A stretch of DNA of 64,000 nucleotides. Origin: Tanypteryx hageni. Lineage: Eukaryota > Arthropoda > Insecta > Odonata > Petaluridae. This document shows positions 9,701 through 19,904 of this stretch, piece after piece. Each line of letters opens with the position of its first letter. Within the stretch, counting starts at the first letter, position 1. The translations under genes and the position numbers were made by a program. The notes beneath the pieces are model-generated. The model searched no databases and was not told the DNA's origin. It saw only the letters and a list, made by a program, of their open reading frames with translations. The stretch spans positions 131,913,547 through 131,977,546 of the forward strand of contig CM054116.1 in the NCBI GenBank assembly GCA_028673005.1. The letters run 5' to 3'.

Positions 9701-10172
9701 AACATTGATTTATGAGCGATTTTCTTTTATTTGCGTACTCAGTGGACCAAACGTATATGCGTATATGAGAAATTTTGTGCAATGTTTATTGCGTCGTTTT
9801 TTTTATGAGTTGGCACGAAGGCCTTAAAAGAAAAATCTTCGATGAACGTTACAAGAAGCTGAATTTCTAAGCTGTAGAATTTAATAAACGATCTTTTATA
9901 TCGAGGGAGATACTCATTTATTTTCTCTCTCTATCTCTGTCTTTCCTGTTCAGGTGGAGGTCCTGAGCGTTTCTCCGGCGGTAGGCGAAGCTGATGCGGA
10001 GGAGGAGGTGGGCGGAGGGGGAGTGGGGGTGGCGGCCATAAACGCCGCCAACTCGAGCGCCGCGGCGAAGGGCGACGCGGGGGAAGGGGAGGGCGTGGAG
10101 GTTTCACAGCCTCCCGCATCGGCGTCCAGCGTTGCGGACTTATTGGAATATCTACTTGATCTGGTAGAATGA
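730..10172 (+). CDS. Single-pass membrane protein with SILK and RVxF (PP1-docking) motifs, copy 1; six spliced exons
   Basis: Coding exons are 730-742, 1339-1514, 1745-1795, 5029-5094, 5306-5359 and 9954-10172 (TGA at the end), with GT-AG introns and strong pyrimidine tracts before exons 3, 4 and 6. The codon split across intron 1 gives Asp; all later junctions are phase 0. The predicted product is 192 residues. Residues 14-35 are a hydrophobic helix followed by Arg-rich RRYCVGRRRR, which predicts a cytosolic C-terminus. The tail has GILK at 70-73 and KHVRF at 101-105, which fit the SILK and RVxF consensus motifs of PP1 regulators, 27 residues apart, similar in order and rough spacing to inhibitor-2. 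Residues 121-192 are acidic and Gly/Ala-rich, ending in ADLLEYLLDLVE. I infer a membrane-anchored PP1-binding protein. I recognise no named orthologue. The start could instead be the in-frame ATG at 613. Introns 3 and 5 are packed with transposon relics. Confidence 0.72.
1673..1805 (+). repeat. Duplicated exon module, copy a (exon 3 with flanks)
   Basis: It starts with TTGAGAAACTT exactly 72 bases before exon 3, then a related intron end, an exon opening xxTGAAGAG, and the exon end ACACGTGAGTGTT. The same pattern with the same 72-base spacing surrounds exon 4 at 4957-5104. The protein segments share the opening x-E-E and a terminal His. Confidence 0.65.
2002..3813 (-). mobile_element. hAT-superfamily DNA transposon relic, copy 1 (1,812 bp)
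   Basis: The ends are inverted copies of a sequence like T(A/G)GGGATTGC followed by TCCCGG, with further CCCGGGAT-type subterminal repeats inside both ends. It is flanked by 8-bp target duplications, AACATTGG at 1994-2001 and AACAATGG at 3814-3821 (one mismatch). Eight-base duplications are diagnostic of hAT. The interior encodes a broken minus-strand transposase. It lies in intron 3 of the host gene, in the antisense direction. Confidence 0.88.
2641..3703 (-). pseudogene. hAT transposase pseudogene, copy 1
   Basis: Two reading-frame pieces (3703-3290 and 3192-2641) are joined by a readable segment after an in-frame stop, DIRTRWNSLAEMIERF, which contains the RWNS signature of hAT transposases. 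A frameshift near 3185 leads into the second piece, with LCRRDANLLT and RRTKLSGVLRYL, typical of BED-finger hAT transposases. The 5' catalytic part and the dimerisation end are missing or unrecognisable. Stops and frameshift make it non-functional. Confidence 0.85.
4335..4455. mobile_element. Foldback MITE with 21-bp perfect terminal inverted repeats, copy 1
   Basis: Bases 4335-4355 are the exact reverse complement of 4435-4455. The arms begin CCTTCCCTCGTTTTACGAAC, and the 79-base centre repeats related CGTAAAACGA/GTTCGT words, as in short non-autonomous DNA elements. No target duplication could be read with confidence. Copy 2 (24660-24780) has one arm mismatch; copy 3 is at 44937-45057. Confidence 0.6.
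4957..5104 (+). repeat. Duplicated exon module, copy b (exon 4 with flanks)
   Basis: Partner of 1673-1805. The exon is 66 nt here against 51 nt for exon 3, and both are phase 0 at both ends. The hAT relic and the foldback MITE lie between the two modules. Other unit copies: 21998/25282, 42276/45559 and, for module a only, 62574. Confidence 0.65.
5838..6050 (-). mobile_element. tRNA-derived SINE, copy A of unit 1
   Basis: Read on the minus strand, it has a pol III B-box GGTTCGATTCC (5963-5953) and an A-box-like GAGCCGAGCTCCCGAGG (about 6012-5995), then a body containing TTGATTTACATGGGAAATC and TTAGAATTGTAATATCGG. The same head and body occur in plus orientation at 19905-20122, which defines a family rather than a chance match. 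It lies in intron 5, antisense to the gene. Confidence 0.75.
6400..6795 (-). pseudogene. LINE reverse-transcriptase C-terminal relic, unit 1
   Basis: Minus-strand translation in broken frames gives the end of a Jockey/CR1-like ORF2: SDSLVKLNWLNLKSRRRFH, then LLYQLLTYNNPHYLS, HNRNTRGRHKLLIPHH and TACRLWNEFPQTIK. This is the thumb and tail region that follows the RT domain in these LINEs. The GC-rich 3' continuation (to about 6070) contrasts sharply with the AT-rich host DNA. Frameshifts and a stop make it dead. It is also antisense in intron 5. Confidence 0.75.
6808..6900. mobile_element. Possible truncated hAT-like end (CAGGGGTCGG...)
   Basis: CAGGGGTCGGGAAGCTGAGG followed by GAGCCACATGCCTCTCTTT resembles the end of a widespread class of hAT non-autonomous elements that begin CAGGGGTCGGCAA. 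I found no matching inverted end or target duplication, so only one end may survive. Equivalents start at 27133 and 47410. Confidence 0.35.
7296..7578. mobile_element. 283-bp hAT MITE with 8-bp target duplication, unit 1
   Basis: The left end is TAGTGGTTCCCAAAC and the right end is GCTTGGGAACCACTG, near-perfect inverted copies. The flanks ACTTAGGG (7288-7295) and ATTTAGGG (7579-7586) are an 8-bp target duplication with one mismatch. There is no coding capacity. It inserted into the piggyBac relic described at 7579-8045. Confidence 0.85.
7579..8045 (-). pseudogene. piggyBac transposase C-terminal relic, unit 1
   Basis: Minus-strand reading in patched frames gives RRYSVAKK, then VDVNDQYVAQYRSTN (the conserved VDxxDQ...Y...R block of piggyBac transposases), a stop, TKTWW, and finally the cysteine-rich tail CKHCSKRTIFICKEC with VPRHPK. 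The tail is cut off by the MITE at 7296-7578. Several stops and frameshifts are present. Nothing upstream of about 8045 is recognisable, so only the 3' end of the transposase survives. Confidence 0.72.
8046..9271. other. Intron 5 stretch with nothing recognised, unit 1
   Basis: Holds a short GA run near 8220, a 16-bp palindrome centred on a GCGGCCGC at 8765-8780 and a GTCT/GGTC-rich run near 8905-8930. No reading frame or transposon hallmark could be supported. Equivalents are 28371-29596 and 48648-49873. Confidence 0.5.
9272..9555 (+). repeat. Diverged two-copy tandem duplication, 142-bp period, unit 1
   Basis: AAATCTTACTACAGCATTAC at 9272 recurs as AAATCTTACTATAGCCTTAC at 9414. Downstream blocks CGGTTAAACTAAATCGAAT and CATAAAAGACATTCTGAAGA recur in the same order. 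The copies have drifted apart, so this is much older than the 20-kb amplification. Confidence 0.8.
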
Positions 10173-10421
10173 GCCTACCATCTGGTAAGCGAATATTCTA
10201 TCTAATGGTATATTAGAATTTCTGGCGATATCAATGAAAATTTGATAGATTTTCTAGTAATTTTTAAAAGTTGCCCTTTTTCTACGCACCATAAAAAATT
10301 ATATACAGATTTTCGTATATTTTTAAGCAATACAACTTTAATATCAAATAACCTGTAGTCAGGCCACCAGTGAGACTCAGAGAGGTCCGAGCCACATCCA
10401 GATTTTGAGGCCCATCGCCGT

Positions 10422-10427
10422 AATAAA
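10422..10427 (+). promoter_or_regulatory. Candidate polyadenylation signal (AATAAA), gene copy 1
   Basis: This is a good AATAAA about 250 bases after the stop codon. It is followed by sequence with no clear GT-rich element, and other AATAAA hexamers occur further on in this AT-rich DNA, so the call is tentative. Equivalent sites are at 30747 and 51024. Confidence 0.3.
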
Positions 10428-10661
10428 TATAAAAATGTTAGGCATTATGTAGCCCACTTTGGTGGTCGGGGTTCGCTGAAAGGTTACAGAGGATCGATTA
10501 AAAATCAAATTGTAAGTTACGTTCTATGTCACTTCATCTTTTCTGAATGGAAGATGAACAAGGGCCCTCTTTTCGACAAGCCCCCCAGATAGTGCCTGTG
10601 CATAATTCCATCTCTGAAAAACTTCCAAAATTTGAGGGCCCCTTAAGCTTGAGGCCAAATG

Positions 10662-10675
10662 CCCCCCCCCCCCCC
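10662..10675 (+). repeat. Poly-C tract, unit 1 (14 C)
   Basis: Uninterrupted C run. Its length differs in every complete unit, so it acts as a copy marker. Confidence 0.9.
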
Positions 10676-11587
10676 ACATTTTCATAGGGCCTGCCTATAG
10701 TTATTTTGCACCAGATAACCTTCCACGACCGATATAGCTTATGTAATGGCGGCCATAAGAAATTTAGTTTAAATCACGTCAGTGTTTTTTATAACATTCC
10801 ATTTTATATAAATACCAAATTAAGGTAATTAACAAATTGTTATAATATCAATTGTGAAATTTTTGTATAACATAAATTACTCATGGAAAAATAGCTAAGT
10901 GAAGCTCTATTCTACTTACGTACATACATACTTAAGATATATATCAGTAATATAATTTTTGTATTGTTGTATTACGCTGTATCACATTGACAGTGTGTAA
11001 TTACTCCAACCTACAGAAATGTAGACTTGTTTGGTAAAATGATCCTCAGATCAATTTATGGCCTGCATAGAACCTGAACAACATGTATATGAAGATATAG
11101 ATTTCATTTTATAATAATGTCATGATAGTAAGACATTAATTTTTATAATATAAATAAACTATTATGAAACAATATCATTTTTTAGATTTTAAACATTTCA
11201 TAATTTCCATTTAGCATTATCGGTTATAATAATAATAATAATTTTAATAACACTGTAGGTCTCAAATAGGCATGGAGCAGGTACATAACAGCAATAGTAC
11301 ATTGCTACAGAATAAATCAGTTCATGAACTTAGAAATTCTTGAACACTATAAAAATTATTATTTAACAATCAACATTTGAATCTTTTCTAATGATAGGAA
11401 TACTTGAATAACATTTAACATTACAAGGTAACTTGTTATAAGCCACTGAGGTGGCATTGTTGATAGCCTATAATCCTTGATATGAACATCATCTTTGTGT
11501 CCTGTATTATAATTGTAAAGCTTCTGATTAGATTGGAACAGTGAAGAGTTTTGTTTTACAAATATACAACAATTTAAAAAATACATA

Positions 11588-11592
<5 letters not shown>

Positions 11593-11651
<59 letters not shown>
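11593..11651 (+). repeat. (AT)n microsatellite, unit 1 (59 nt)
   Basis: Pure AT dinucleotide run ending before ACACATATGG. It is the longest allele among the units and the main cause of their length differences. Confidence 0.95.
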
Positions 11652-11658
<7 letters not shown>

Positions 11659-14600
11659 GGTTTACCAGGAGAGCTTTAATGGCCGGCTTTTTTCAGGAAA
11701 AAGACTTTATTGGCATATTTATCATGACCCCAAAAGATTATTCCATATGACAAATAAGAATGAATCTTTTCATTATATAATAATTTTAACATTTCAATAT
11801 TGAAAATTTTGAATAATCTATGTAGCATAAAATTTCCAGTTGATAATTTTTACTTTCTCCAATGACAGTGCTCGAATGAAAGTCGGCAACGCTGGTCACC
11901 AAGGCCCACGTGTCTCCCCGCCCCCAGAAGCTAACAAGTGTCTCTCATCATTGCGATGGACAGTGGGGCTGCTTTTTTAATAGATTCTTTATTTAAGGAG
12001 CTGAATAAGGTAAAATTATCACTCAACTATATTAGAGAACATCATTACGATAATAATGAATCAAACATGTTGGGGAGTAAATCAGGATAGGAATAATAAA
12101 CACAAGAGGATTTATATTCCCAGTACAGCTCATTCATTAAGTTTAGTTTTGAATGCCTGGGCAAAAATGTAGTACAAAGTATGCACTGCATATCTATACT
12201 ATAGTAAATCTGCTTCTAACTTATGAGATATCATATAGGAGGATACTCTAGTTGGTAGCATGAACTAAGGCAGGTGGCATCTGGATGCGCAGAAGGCATG
12301 GAATGTCACTTGGTTTCCGTCACTCCTTCACTTGGCCATTCAGCATCAGTCTGTTACAGCAGCTTTTGGGGTGCTGTTTGTACATTTGCGGCATAATTTT
12401 CGTGTTTATTTACTTGTTTTACAATTGAGATTTAAACGGTTGTGTTCTAAAATGGAGAGCGAAGGAAGTAAGCCCAATGTTTTGCACAAACACGCAAGAT
12501 AAATCATAAATAAAGTGTAGCAGTACTCGGGACCAGCGGAACAGGTTTGCAAAACAGGCAACTGCCTAGGGTGCCAAAGATTGAGAGGCAGAATGAAGAG
12601 TCAATGATTTGATTTCACAGCACTGTATATGTGTGTGTCTGTATTCTTTTCTTTAAGTAATGTATACTTATCATTCATCTTTGATTGATTCATTTTGCTA
12701 TATTTTTTACATGCATTTGTGTTGTATAAACCTTTATATTCAAAATGATTTCAATTCCTCTTCAATGCTGTGCACTACCCCAATCCTAAAAGTATAAGAA
12801 GAACTAGCGGTCTGAAGATGTTGGCGTACCAACTAAAATATGAGCCTAAAGTTATGATTTGCGTAATCTCTTGCTAAAAAATTATCATCTTAATGCCCAT
12901 TTTTACCACTGTTACTAACCATAAAGCTTTTTAATGTGGAAAGATATTGTTTTTAGTAATTATGAAAAAATATTTAATAATAAAAACAAGCTTTAATAAT
13001 ATTATATTTAAGTAATACCGGTGCTTATAGACATCATTGTGTAATTACTAATAAAAGTAATTTTCAACTGTTAGATTTTTAGTCACATTTATATTGGAGT
13101 AGAGTGCCAAAAAATTGTTTGCCAAGAGTGCCAAACTGTCAGTAGTACAAAAACAAGATGGAGCATGCAGATGACTCAACACGTACAGCAGGTTACAATG
13201 TTGCCAGTTGTCAAGAGCAAACAGCGAGCGCCTGTGGCATATCATGCATTGCTTTCTGAGCAAAAGCTTATGCAGGCTGCCGGTTTGGCAGCAATGTAAC
13301 GTGTATTTCTCTCTCTCACTCTGCGCAGTAATGTTGACTCACCTGCCTTTGTCGTGCTGTAAACTATATTAGGGGGATACTAATGTTTAGGCACTTTCAG
13401 ATGAGCTGGAGACAGGACGATATTATGTGTGTATGACCTTGTGCATAACTGCCTAGACAAATCAAAAACCTCATAATTGTCAAATAATGCAGCTGCTATA
13501 AAATTACATAGAAGTCTAAACAAATATTTAAGGTATATGTATTTCTGATTGTGCTACAAAATACAAGCTGACGGGTTTGTAAATGTGGAAGTGTTGATGT
13601 ATTGCAGCATTTTTGTGTTTCGAATCTCCCAGCAGAAACGGAAAAATTATTTCTGATCAATTAATTGAAAATATTGCTTGATGAGATAAAAGCATGGAAA
13701 AAATCATTTAATGGGTGGTGACAGACTTTCAAAATTTATTATCTCTTTATCCATTCATTTCAGTGAACAGTTTTCTCAGGATGCCAACAAAAGACAAGAT
13801 ATTAAGGGGATTAACTTAACTGTAAATGTGAAGGCCATAGCTATTTACAAGCCCTCATTATTCTACAATAGAACAGTTTGAATGTGTAACGTTCCTTAAT
13901 TTCCAGAGCAGATCTGTGATAAATGCATAAAAATGATGCTATCAAATAGTCAAGCAGTGGACTTGAAATTTCTTAATTATGAACGAAATGTGCGCGTGTA
14001 TTATTGGCTAATCAACCTCTTCTTGGATTATTATAGCCATAGCTCCTTCCACACTGAACACACTCACAGTGAAGGAGGGGATCCCAGTGAGGGCTCCTCA
14101 AACCACACAAACAGGAGGTCGGATCACCTTGGAAAAAATCCTACCTTCGCAGGATTCAGGCCTGCTGTGTTTTCTTTGGGGAACCATATTTCAAGTACTT
14201 TACTACTATTTTTTTAAATGTTTATGTTATTTTGTAATAGCCTTTTGTCTGTGAATTAATAAATAATAATAAATCTTTTATTGCAGGTTCAGAATGTCTC
14301 AATTAATTTTATAACAAAAACTTCATTGTTGAGGAGCAACAGCTAAGATATTATGATGAATTCTGCTCAAATAGAAGGGTAAAGGGGTAATCCATCACTG
14401 AAATATTAAACATTCAGTATGTACAGGGATGCTTGAACTCCAGGGAACTTCAATCTCCTACCTGAATCAATAATGCTAAGACCACAGAGGCCAACACGTT
14501 GTCTTTCAACTGGATATCCCGGACAATTGCAAGTCAACTTTTGAGAACCTGCCCTAAATATGATTTCAAAGAATCTCCAAGCAGCCCAAGTGTTAGTGTT

Positions 14601-15740
14601 GCTGCTATGCTTGAACAAGTTTTGCTTAATTTACTTATATCTTTTTGTTAAAAACTAAAAATTGTGTTTTTGGTAGCATGCATTGCAGTCATTACCTAAG
14701 TTCTAGCCACCTGTGGTTCAGAAACAGCAAGTGTGAAATGCCTCCATACTTGAGCTTACCTGGTCAGAGATGTGGATTATATTTAATGTGACTGAAAGAC
14801 TGTGAAATGCGCTCATACTGTAAAAATAAATAAATAAAATATCCAATACCCTGTCTTTTATTCAATTTTACTGTTTCTTGAATGCTGATATTTGCTTTAC
14901 CTGCTCCACACTAAGATTTAAATAGAATTAAGGATTTTGTAGCTTTTCACTATAATAAACGAGCTGTATACATCATCTGTCTTACGAAATTCCGCAGATA
15001 ATTAAAAACTGGTTATGCAGGAGCATTTCCTCTTTTTAAGAATATAATTGTTTTTAGCATTCAGTGGTTTTTTATTGTGCGGTTTTACAATTCTTTTCAG
15101 ATCTGAATAATTTGGATATTGAAACAGTGTTGCCTTTCCAAAACTTAAAATATCTGTAGAATCAGAAAGAAAAATCTGTAGTATTATCTGTTAAAGGAAT
15201 ATTTATGCTCAAATTTTGTTTTATATATGTAAATTTAGGAAAAACTAAACACGGTTATTTTACTTGCTTTACTAAAGAAATAAATCAGTTTTTTATGATA
15301 ATAATTATTTATTAATGGAAAAAGAAATACATCTGTTAGGAATATATAATGCAACTAGGTATGGCAATAAAACTAAATGGCTCAACCCTAAATGAAAAAT
15401 ATGTAAATCGAAAAAATATTTTTATGAATACATATGATGAAAAAGGTAAATGAAAATTTTTAATTCCCTCTAATTTACTACAACGTGATTTAGGACTATA
15501 CTTAACGATTATATTTCTCTCCTGCCTTGATCGATCTCTTTAACAGTGACTTTCTTGCATTAAAATTATAACGATATGCATTCTTTATGAATTGTTTTGT
15601 TAATATTAAACCTGCATTAAGGAGAATATCTAACGTAAGACATTACTAAGGGTAAAGTGTTTACGATAGTCGCAGGTAGGTGTTGTAGTGATGGCAACAA
15701 AAAAAATAGTGCTTTACATATCTCAAACAAAACATTATAT

Positions 15741-16010
15741 GGAAAATGTTTCAAACATAGGTTATTGAAAATTAAATTTCCTACAACTTTTATTCCAATA
15801 CATATATACACTCATCAAATATTAAACCAAATATTTCAAAAGAATCTGATGTGGCCGCCACATTACTTTCTCCATGACTAATATTTCGAAAAATTACAAA
15901 CAGTGGTTGTGGCAGCTAAAAAATATGGTTTTTAAAAATGTTTCGAACAAATGTTGTAGAATATTCAATTTCCTGCAACATTTATATACCCATACATATA
16001 CCCATTGATA
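15741..16010 (+). repeat. Diverged tandem duplication, about 192-bp period, unit 1
   Basis: AAAATGTTTCAAACATAGGT at 15743 and AAAATGTTTCGAACAAATGT at 15935 begin two related blocks of about 75 bases, both continuing with CAATTTCCTxCAAC/AAATTTCCTACAAC and CATATATAC-type words. Unrecognised origin. Equivalents are 36027-36296 and 56328-56597. Confidence 0.6.
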
Positions 16011-16149
16011 TAAAATTTCCAAAATTTTGACAGTTTATATTTATCAAAGCTTTCACTTTGTTAAAATCTAATACAACAATGCATTTAATATTGAATTCAC
16101 ATACACATAACATTTAAAAGACAAAAGTAATCAATTAAAATCTTTTTTA

Positions 16150-16492
16150 ACACTTAGAATATACCTAATCATACTTATAATTCAAAGTTTAGTATAAAAA
16201 TTTAGGTCTGTGCGGGACCTTCTACTAGAAAGTGTAGTTAAATTGAGATGTGCTAGTATATCATTATAGGAAATATCGACCAGTGAAATTACCATTTTAA
16301 ATGGCAATCGATCTCAGAAATTTCTGCTGGACTCGTTCCATCATGTGGGAGTCCATTTCATAATATGGGCTCCAATTGACTGAACAATACTCCAGCTGAC
16401 TGCGGACACACAGCAGTTACAGCAAATAAATTAGTAAAATCAGTTGTATTCCTGCATATAAATCCAAGAGATTCCATTGCTGCATTTGAAAT
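16150..16492 (-). pseudogene. LINE RT C-terminal relic next to Tigger, unit 1
   Basis: Minus-strand reading gives SLGFICRNTTDFTNL, RSQLEYCSVNWSPYY, MERVQQKFLRSIAI and LAHLNLTTLSSRRSRTDLNF, the conserved post-catalytic region of Jockey/CR1-like reverse transcriptases, with stops and frameshifts. The recognisable sequence stops at the TA that precedes the Tigger end at 16494, as expected if Tigger inserted into this LINE. Confidence 0.78.
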
Positions 16493-16493
16493 A

Positions 16494-17585
16494 CAGTAGA
16501 AGCCCTCATAACTGACCTTCGCTTAACCGACTCGCTTGATTAACTGATGTTTTATGCCCCTAGGTCTGAAAACTGAAATCTACAGTCGAGTGCAACATTT
16601 TACATAAAACAACTAGTTTAAAAGAGTTTAAACCATTCCTTTCCTTACGCATGAATCTCACGAGTTGTTCTTTGTGCTAAAATGTTTCTCATTACATAGT
16701 AATCCAGTCTAGTACGCATCTGCTGTCAGTTGTCCCACATACTAGTACTGTTCATTGTTATTTTAGTTATGATATTTAATCAATATAAAATTATGTATAT
16801 ATATATATTATATATTCATATTTATTTATAGGATATGGGTGAGATAAGAAAGAGAGTGGTTGTTTCCATGAAAACTAAGCTTGATGCTCTGGAGAGAATT
16901 GATAGGGGTGTGTCAGTAAGACAAATTTCTGTGGAATTAGGTGTTGGAGAGACAACTGTGAAAGACTGGGAATAAAAGCTTGAATCAAGAATGATTTTGC
17001 AGTCAGATTGCAACACAAGTGTCTTTATCTTCCCATTCAACATTAAAGAAATCAAAATTGGAAATTTTAGAAGATGCATAATGGCTGTGGTTTATGCAAG
17101 AAAGACATCATGGAATTTCAATCAGTGGATCCATACACAAGGAAAAGGACCTAACCCTAAATCATAAAATTGGTGGTGCGCAGAAATTTACTGCAAGTAA
17201 TGGATGGCTTGGACATTGGAAAAAACGTCATGGTATCCATGTATTAATCATCACTGGAGAGAAGTTATCGTCTGATCAGCATGCTGCTCAAAAATTTCTG
17301 CAGGATTTAAGAGAGCTTATCGACCAAGATAAATCAGTTGGAGGACAACTCTGCAATATAGACGAAACAGGTCTAAATTACAAAATGTTACCAACAAAAA
17401 CGATGGCAAAAAAGGATGAGCCTGCAGCATCAGGATACAAATAATCCAAAGAAAGACTCATGTAGCTGCCTGCAGCAATGCAGCTGGAACTCACAAATTG
17501 CCACATTTATTGTTGGTAAATCAAAAAATCCCAGAGATTTTAAAAGTATAAATCGTTTGTCTTCACCAGTTTACTACCACTACTA
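16494..17585 (+). mobile_element. pogo/Tigger-type DNA transposon relic, unit 1
   Basis: It begins CAGTAGAAGCCCTCATAACT after a TA, like Tigger terminal repeats, with internal CGCTTAACCGACTCG. The transposase pseudogene starts at the ATG at 16835: an N-terminal helix-turn-helix (SVRQISVELGVGETTVKDW), a stop at 16973, a frameshift, then the CENP-B-type second DNA-binding domain (FTASNGWLGHWKKRHGI), GEKLSSD, and the first DDE aspartate block NIDETGLNYKMLPTKT. After another stop and frameshift come SNAAGTHKLPHLLLV and related pieces. The rest of the catalytic domain and the 3' inverted repeat are missing; LINE sequence begins right after. The element is dead. Confidence 0.85.
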
Positions 17586-17589
17586 CTAA

Positions 17590-18782
17590 TTGAGTCACAC
17601 CACAAGAGTGTAGATTAACTGTGTGAGAATACTGGTATTGTGGTATTATGTAACTTGGAGTAGGATATACACTGGAAAGATGTGCATCAAAGAGATTAGC
17701 AAATTCCTGAAATGAACATAATTCCACAATCTACTTGTATTCGATGGAATGGAATCTTGAACACAACTAGTATAGGAGAGGTAACAAACTTTTGACAATG
17801 AGTCCCATTTAGCATGAAGAGATGCAAAAGAATTGTAATCTACACCAGATCTACTTATTTTAAGCTTCTTGTGGGTTATTTTCTTATCATATATTAAAGA
17901 AATTAATTTTTACTAAACCAGTTGGGTAAGTGGGATGATCCATTCTCGTGTAATATTTCAGGAACATACAGATTAATGGTATTATTTTCAAAATCATAAA
18001 AATAACAAACAGAATCATCTAATTGTTTTTCAGTCAATATAAACCAATCTATAGAGATAAAGTAATCTATCATTGCAGAATATTTTCCTTTCCTAAAGTT
18101 GACAGTTTCAAAATTAATATCTACACGTGGGGATACACCTACATGAAGTTCACACATAAGAGGAGGATGATAGGCATTACACGGCAAAAGTCACATCAAC
18201 ATCATACGCACTGTTCAATGAGCACTTTTTAATATCTGTTAAACACAAATCCAGAATCTCGCCATATTGCTTGGTAACTAAGTTTTTTGTACAAAATTCA
18301 GATATTGGCAGTGAGGTAAACTTCAGGAAAGAATTTTGACCAATTATTACCTGGCAAATTGAATCGCCACACATAAGCGAATGGGCGTCTGTACTCAAAT
18401 ATGCAAGACGCTTTACTTCTTCGCGATATTTTTGGTATATGCCTTGGTCAGATTTGGGAGGAATGTAAACACATCATTAAATAGTTTAAGAGATGGAGAT
18501 GACACCATGAGAAAATTGTATCCAATGTTACACGAGGATGTAGCTTAAAGTTGATAAGATTTTAACATAAAATTAACACCAATTAGCACTCCACCTTCCC
18601 TTTTCTTAATACTTGTACAATCACCGCAATCAGTTCTCTAAATTTTATAAATAAAAAGTGCCTATTGGGAATCGCATATATCGCGTGTTAGCCAAGTCTC
18701 ATAGAATAATATGATATCACACTCGATATTAACAGCTGAAATACGCATGTCCTTTAATTTTGTCCGCAAACCGCGGACATTC
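17590..18782 (-). pseudogene. LINE endonuclease and linker relic, unit 1
   Basis: Read from 18782 downward on the minus strand: NVRGLRTKLKDMR and LFYETWLT (the apurinic-like endonuclease start), GGVLIGVNF, DLCLTDIKK, then YHPPLMCELHVG, NFRKGKYSAMIDYF, YVPE and LPNWFSKN (the linker before RT), and SLHAKWDS, SNTSRLWNYV and HLSSVYPTP. Stops and frameshifts are frequent. The RT catalytic core that should follow is absent and the Tigger relic begins instead. The clade is Jockey/CR1-like; I cannot be more precise. Confidence 0.82.
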
Positions 18783-19904
18783 TGTTAGTATGCGGAAATA
18801 TTAGTTACAAATTTCTTAAATGTTTATCTATCACTATTTTGGGAACAAAGGAGTAATCTCCGCTCTTCATAACATTTTTATAATGACGACAGTTTATTGA
18901 TTTTAGTAGGATTGTCGATGTAATTATTTAATTTTGAGTCATGTTCTATTCCAGGCGATATTTTTAGCATGTAAACAATTTTAAAAAATCGTTCCACCGT
19001 ATATATGAAAATAGTTTTTAACTTGAACGAGAATTTCTAAATTTATTTAAGTTCCTTTAAAAATGAAACCAAAAGGAATGTATGATTTTATAAATAAATT
19101 TAAAGTTATTTTGATGTATACAATATCAACAAAATAAACATTAAAGAAAGACTAAAATAGTATAAAATTCTAGATATCGTACAAGGAGACGCTACGGACT
19201 GTAACTCACAGATTCGGTTCATCTTCTACCAGTGGAGAGTGTTGTTCAATATCTATAAGAATACCTTTTCGGAATTTCGAACCAATGGCTTTAACTTTAA
19301 GAGAAATAATTAATTAAAAAGTGCAAAAAAATGGACCGATTTTCAAATGCTTGTAACTTCGCTATCTCTGGAGTCTCTATGCTAGAGATAACGCTTAACA
19401 TAAATCTCGCGTCCCGTACTTTTGGCATTCGAGACTCCCGCTTGCGAATTTTCTTCTCCTGCAAAATGTCCTTTTCCCTACAGCTTTTTATATCCCAATC
19501 TTCAGAAAGTAATTGAACACTTCTAATTTCTTTACGCAGGGGAATTACTTTTAATTAATTAATAATTATCGCTCAATTTTATCTGGTAATTAAAATTAAG
19601 CATATTATTTTTGTAAGCCATTAGCAGCATTGTCATTTTAAAACAATAAAAAACTTGTCGGAATAATTTAAAGTTAAAAAGAATAATATTACCTTTATGA
19701 TTCACTACGTCACTCATTAAGGAAACTCCTCCCGTAGTGGAGTGTGTTTAACAGTAAGGCAATAAATAACACATCAAACAGCCACTTGATTTAAACTCTC
19801 ATACGAGACCGTTTCATTGTGTCAAATACTGGAAAAATCTTCGGTACTTGTCCTGTGAGATAATTCCCTTCCTTCCTTCATAATTCGCACATTATACAGA
19901 GGAA
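18783..19904. other. Stretch with nothing recognised, unit 1
   Basis: AT-rich DNA between the LINE relic and SINE B. A plus-strand frame of 61 codons (19331-19516) is conserved in all units but has no recognisable similarity or splice context. Equivalents are 39067-40188 and 59368-60489. Confidence 0.45.

Larger units (their letters stand above)
10173..16149. other. About 6 kb after gene copy 1; no gene recognised
   Basis: AT-rich sequence after the stop codon. It contains the poly-C and (AT)n tracts and a diverged 192-bp-period duplication near 15741-16010. Short open frames here have no recognisable similarity and are broken or low-complexity. A cluster near 12500-13400 (GTGCCAAA words, a possible pair of inverted ends) may be an old transposon but could not be proven. 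Equivalents are 30498-36435 and 50775-56736. Confidence 0.5.

Noticed and set aside
11541..11750. Open frame with a long Tyr-Ile repeat
   Set aside because: It is only translation of the (AT)n microsatellite, and it is absent or altered in the other units according to tract length.
12451..12501. Short ATG frame MESEGSKPNVLHKHAR after a 5'-UTR-like stretch
   Set aside because: Only 16 codons, with no splice donor at its end and no similarity; probably part of an old element.
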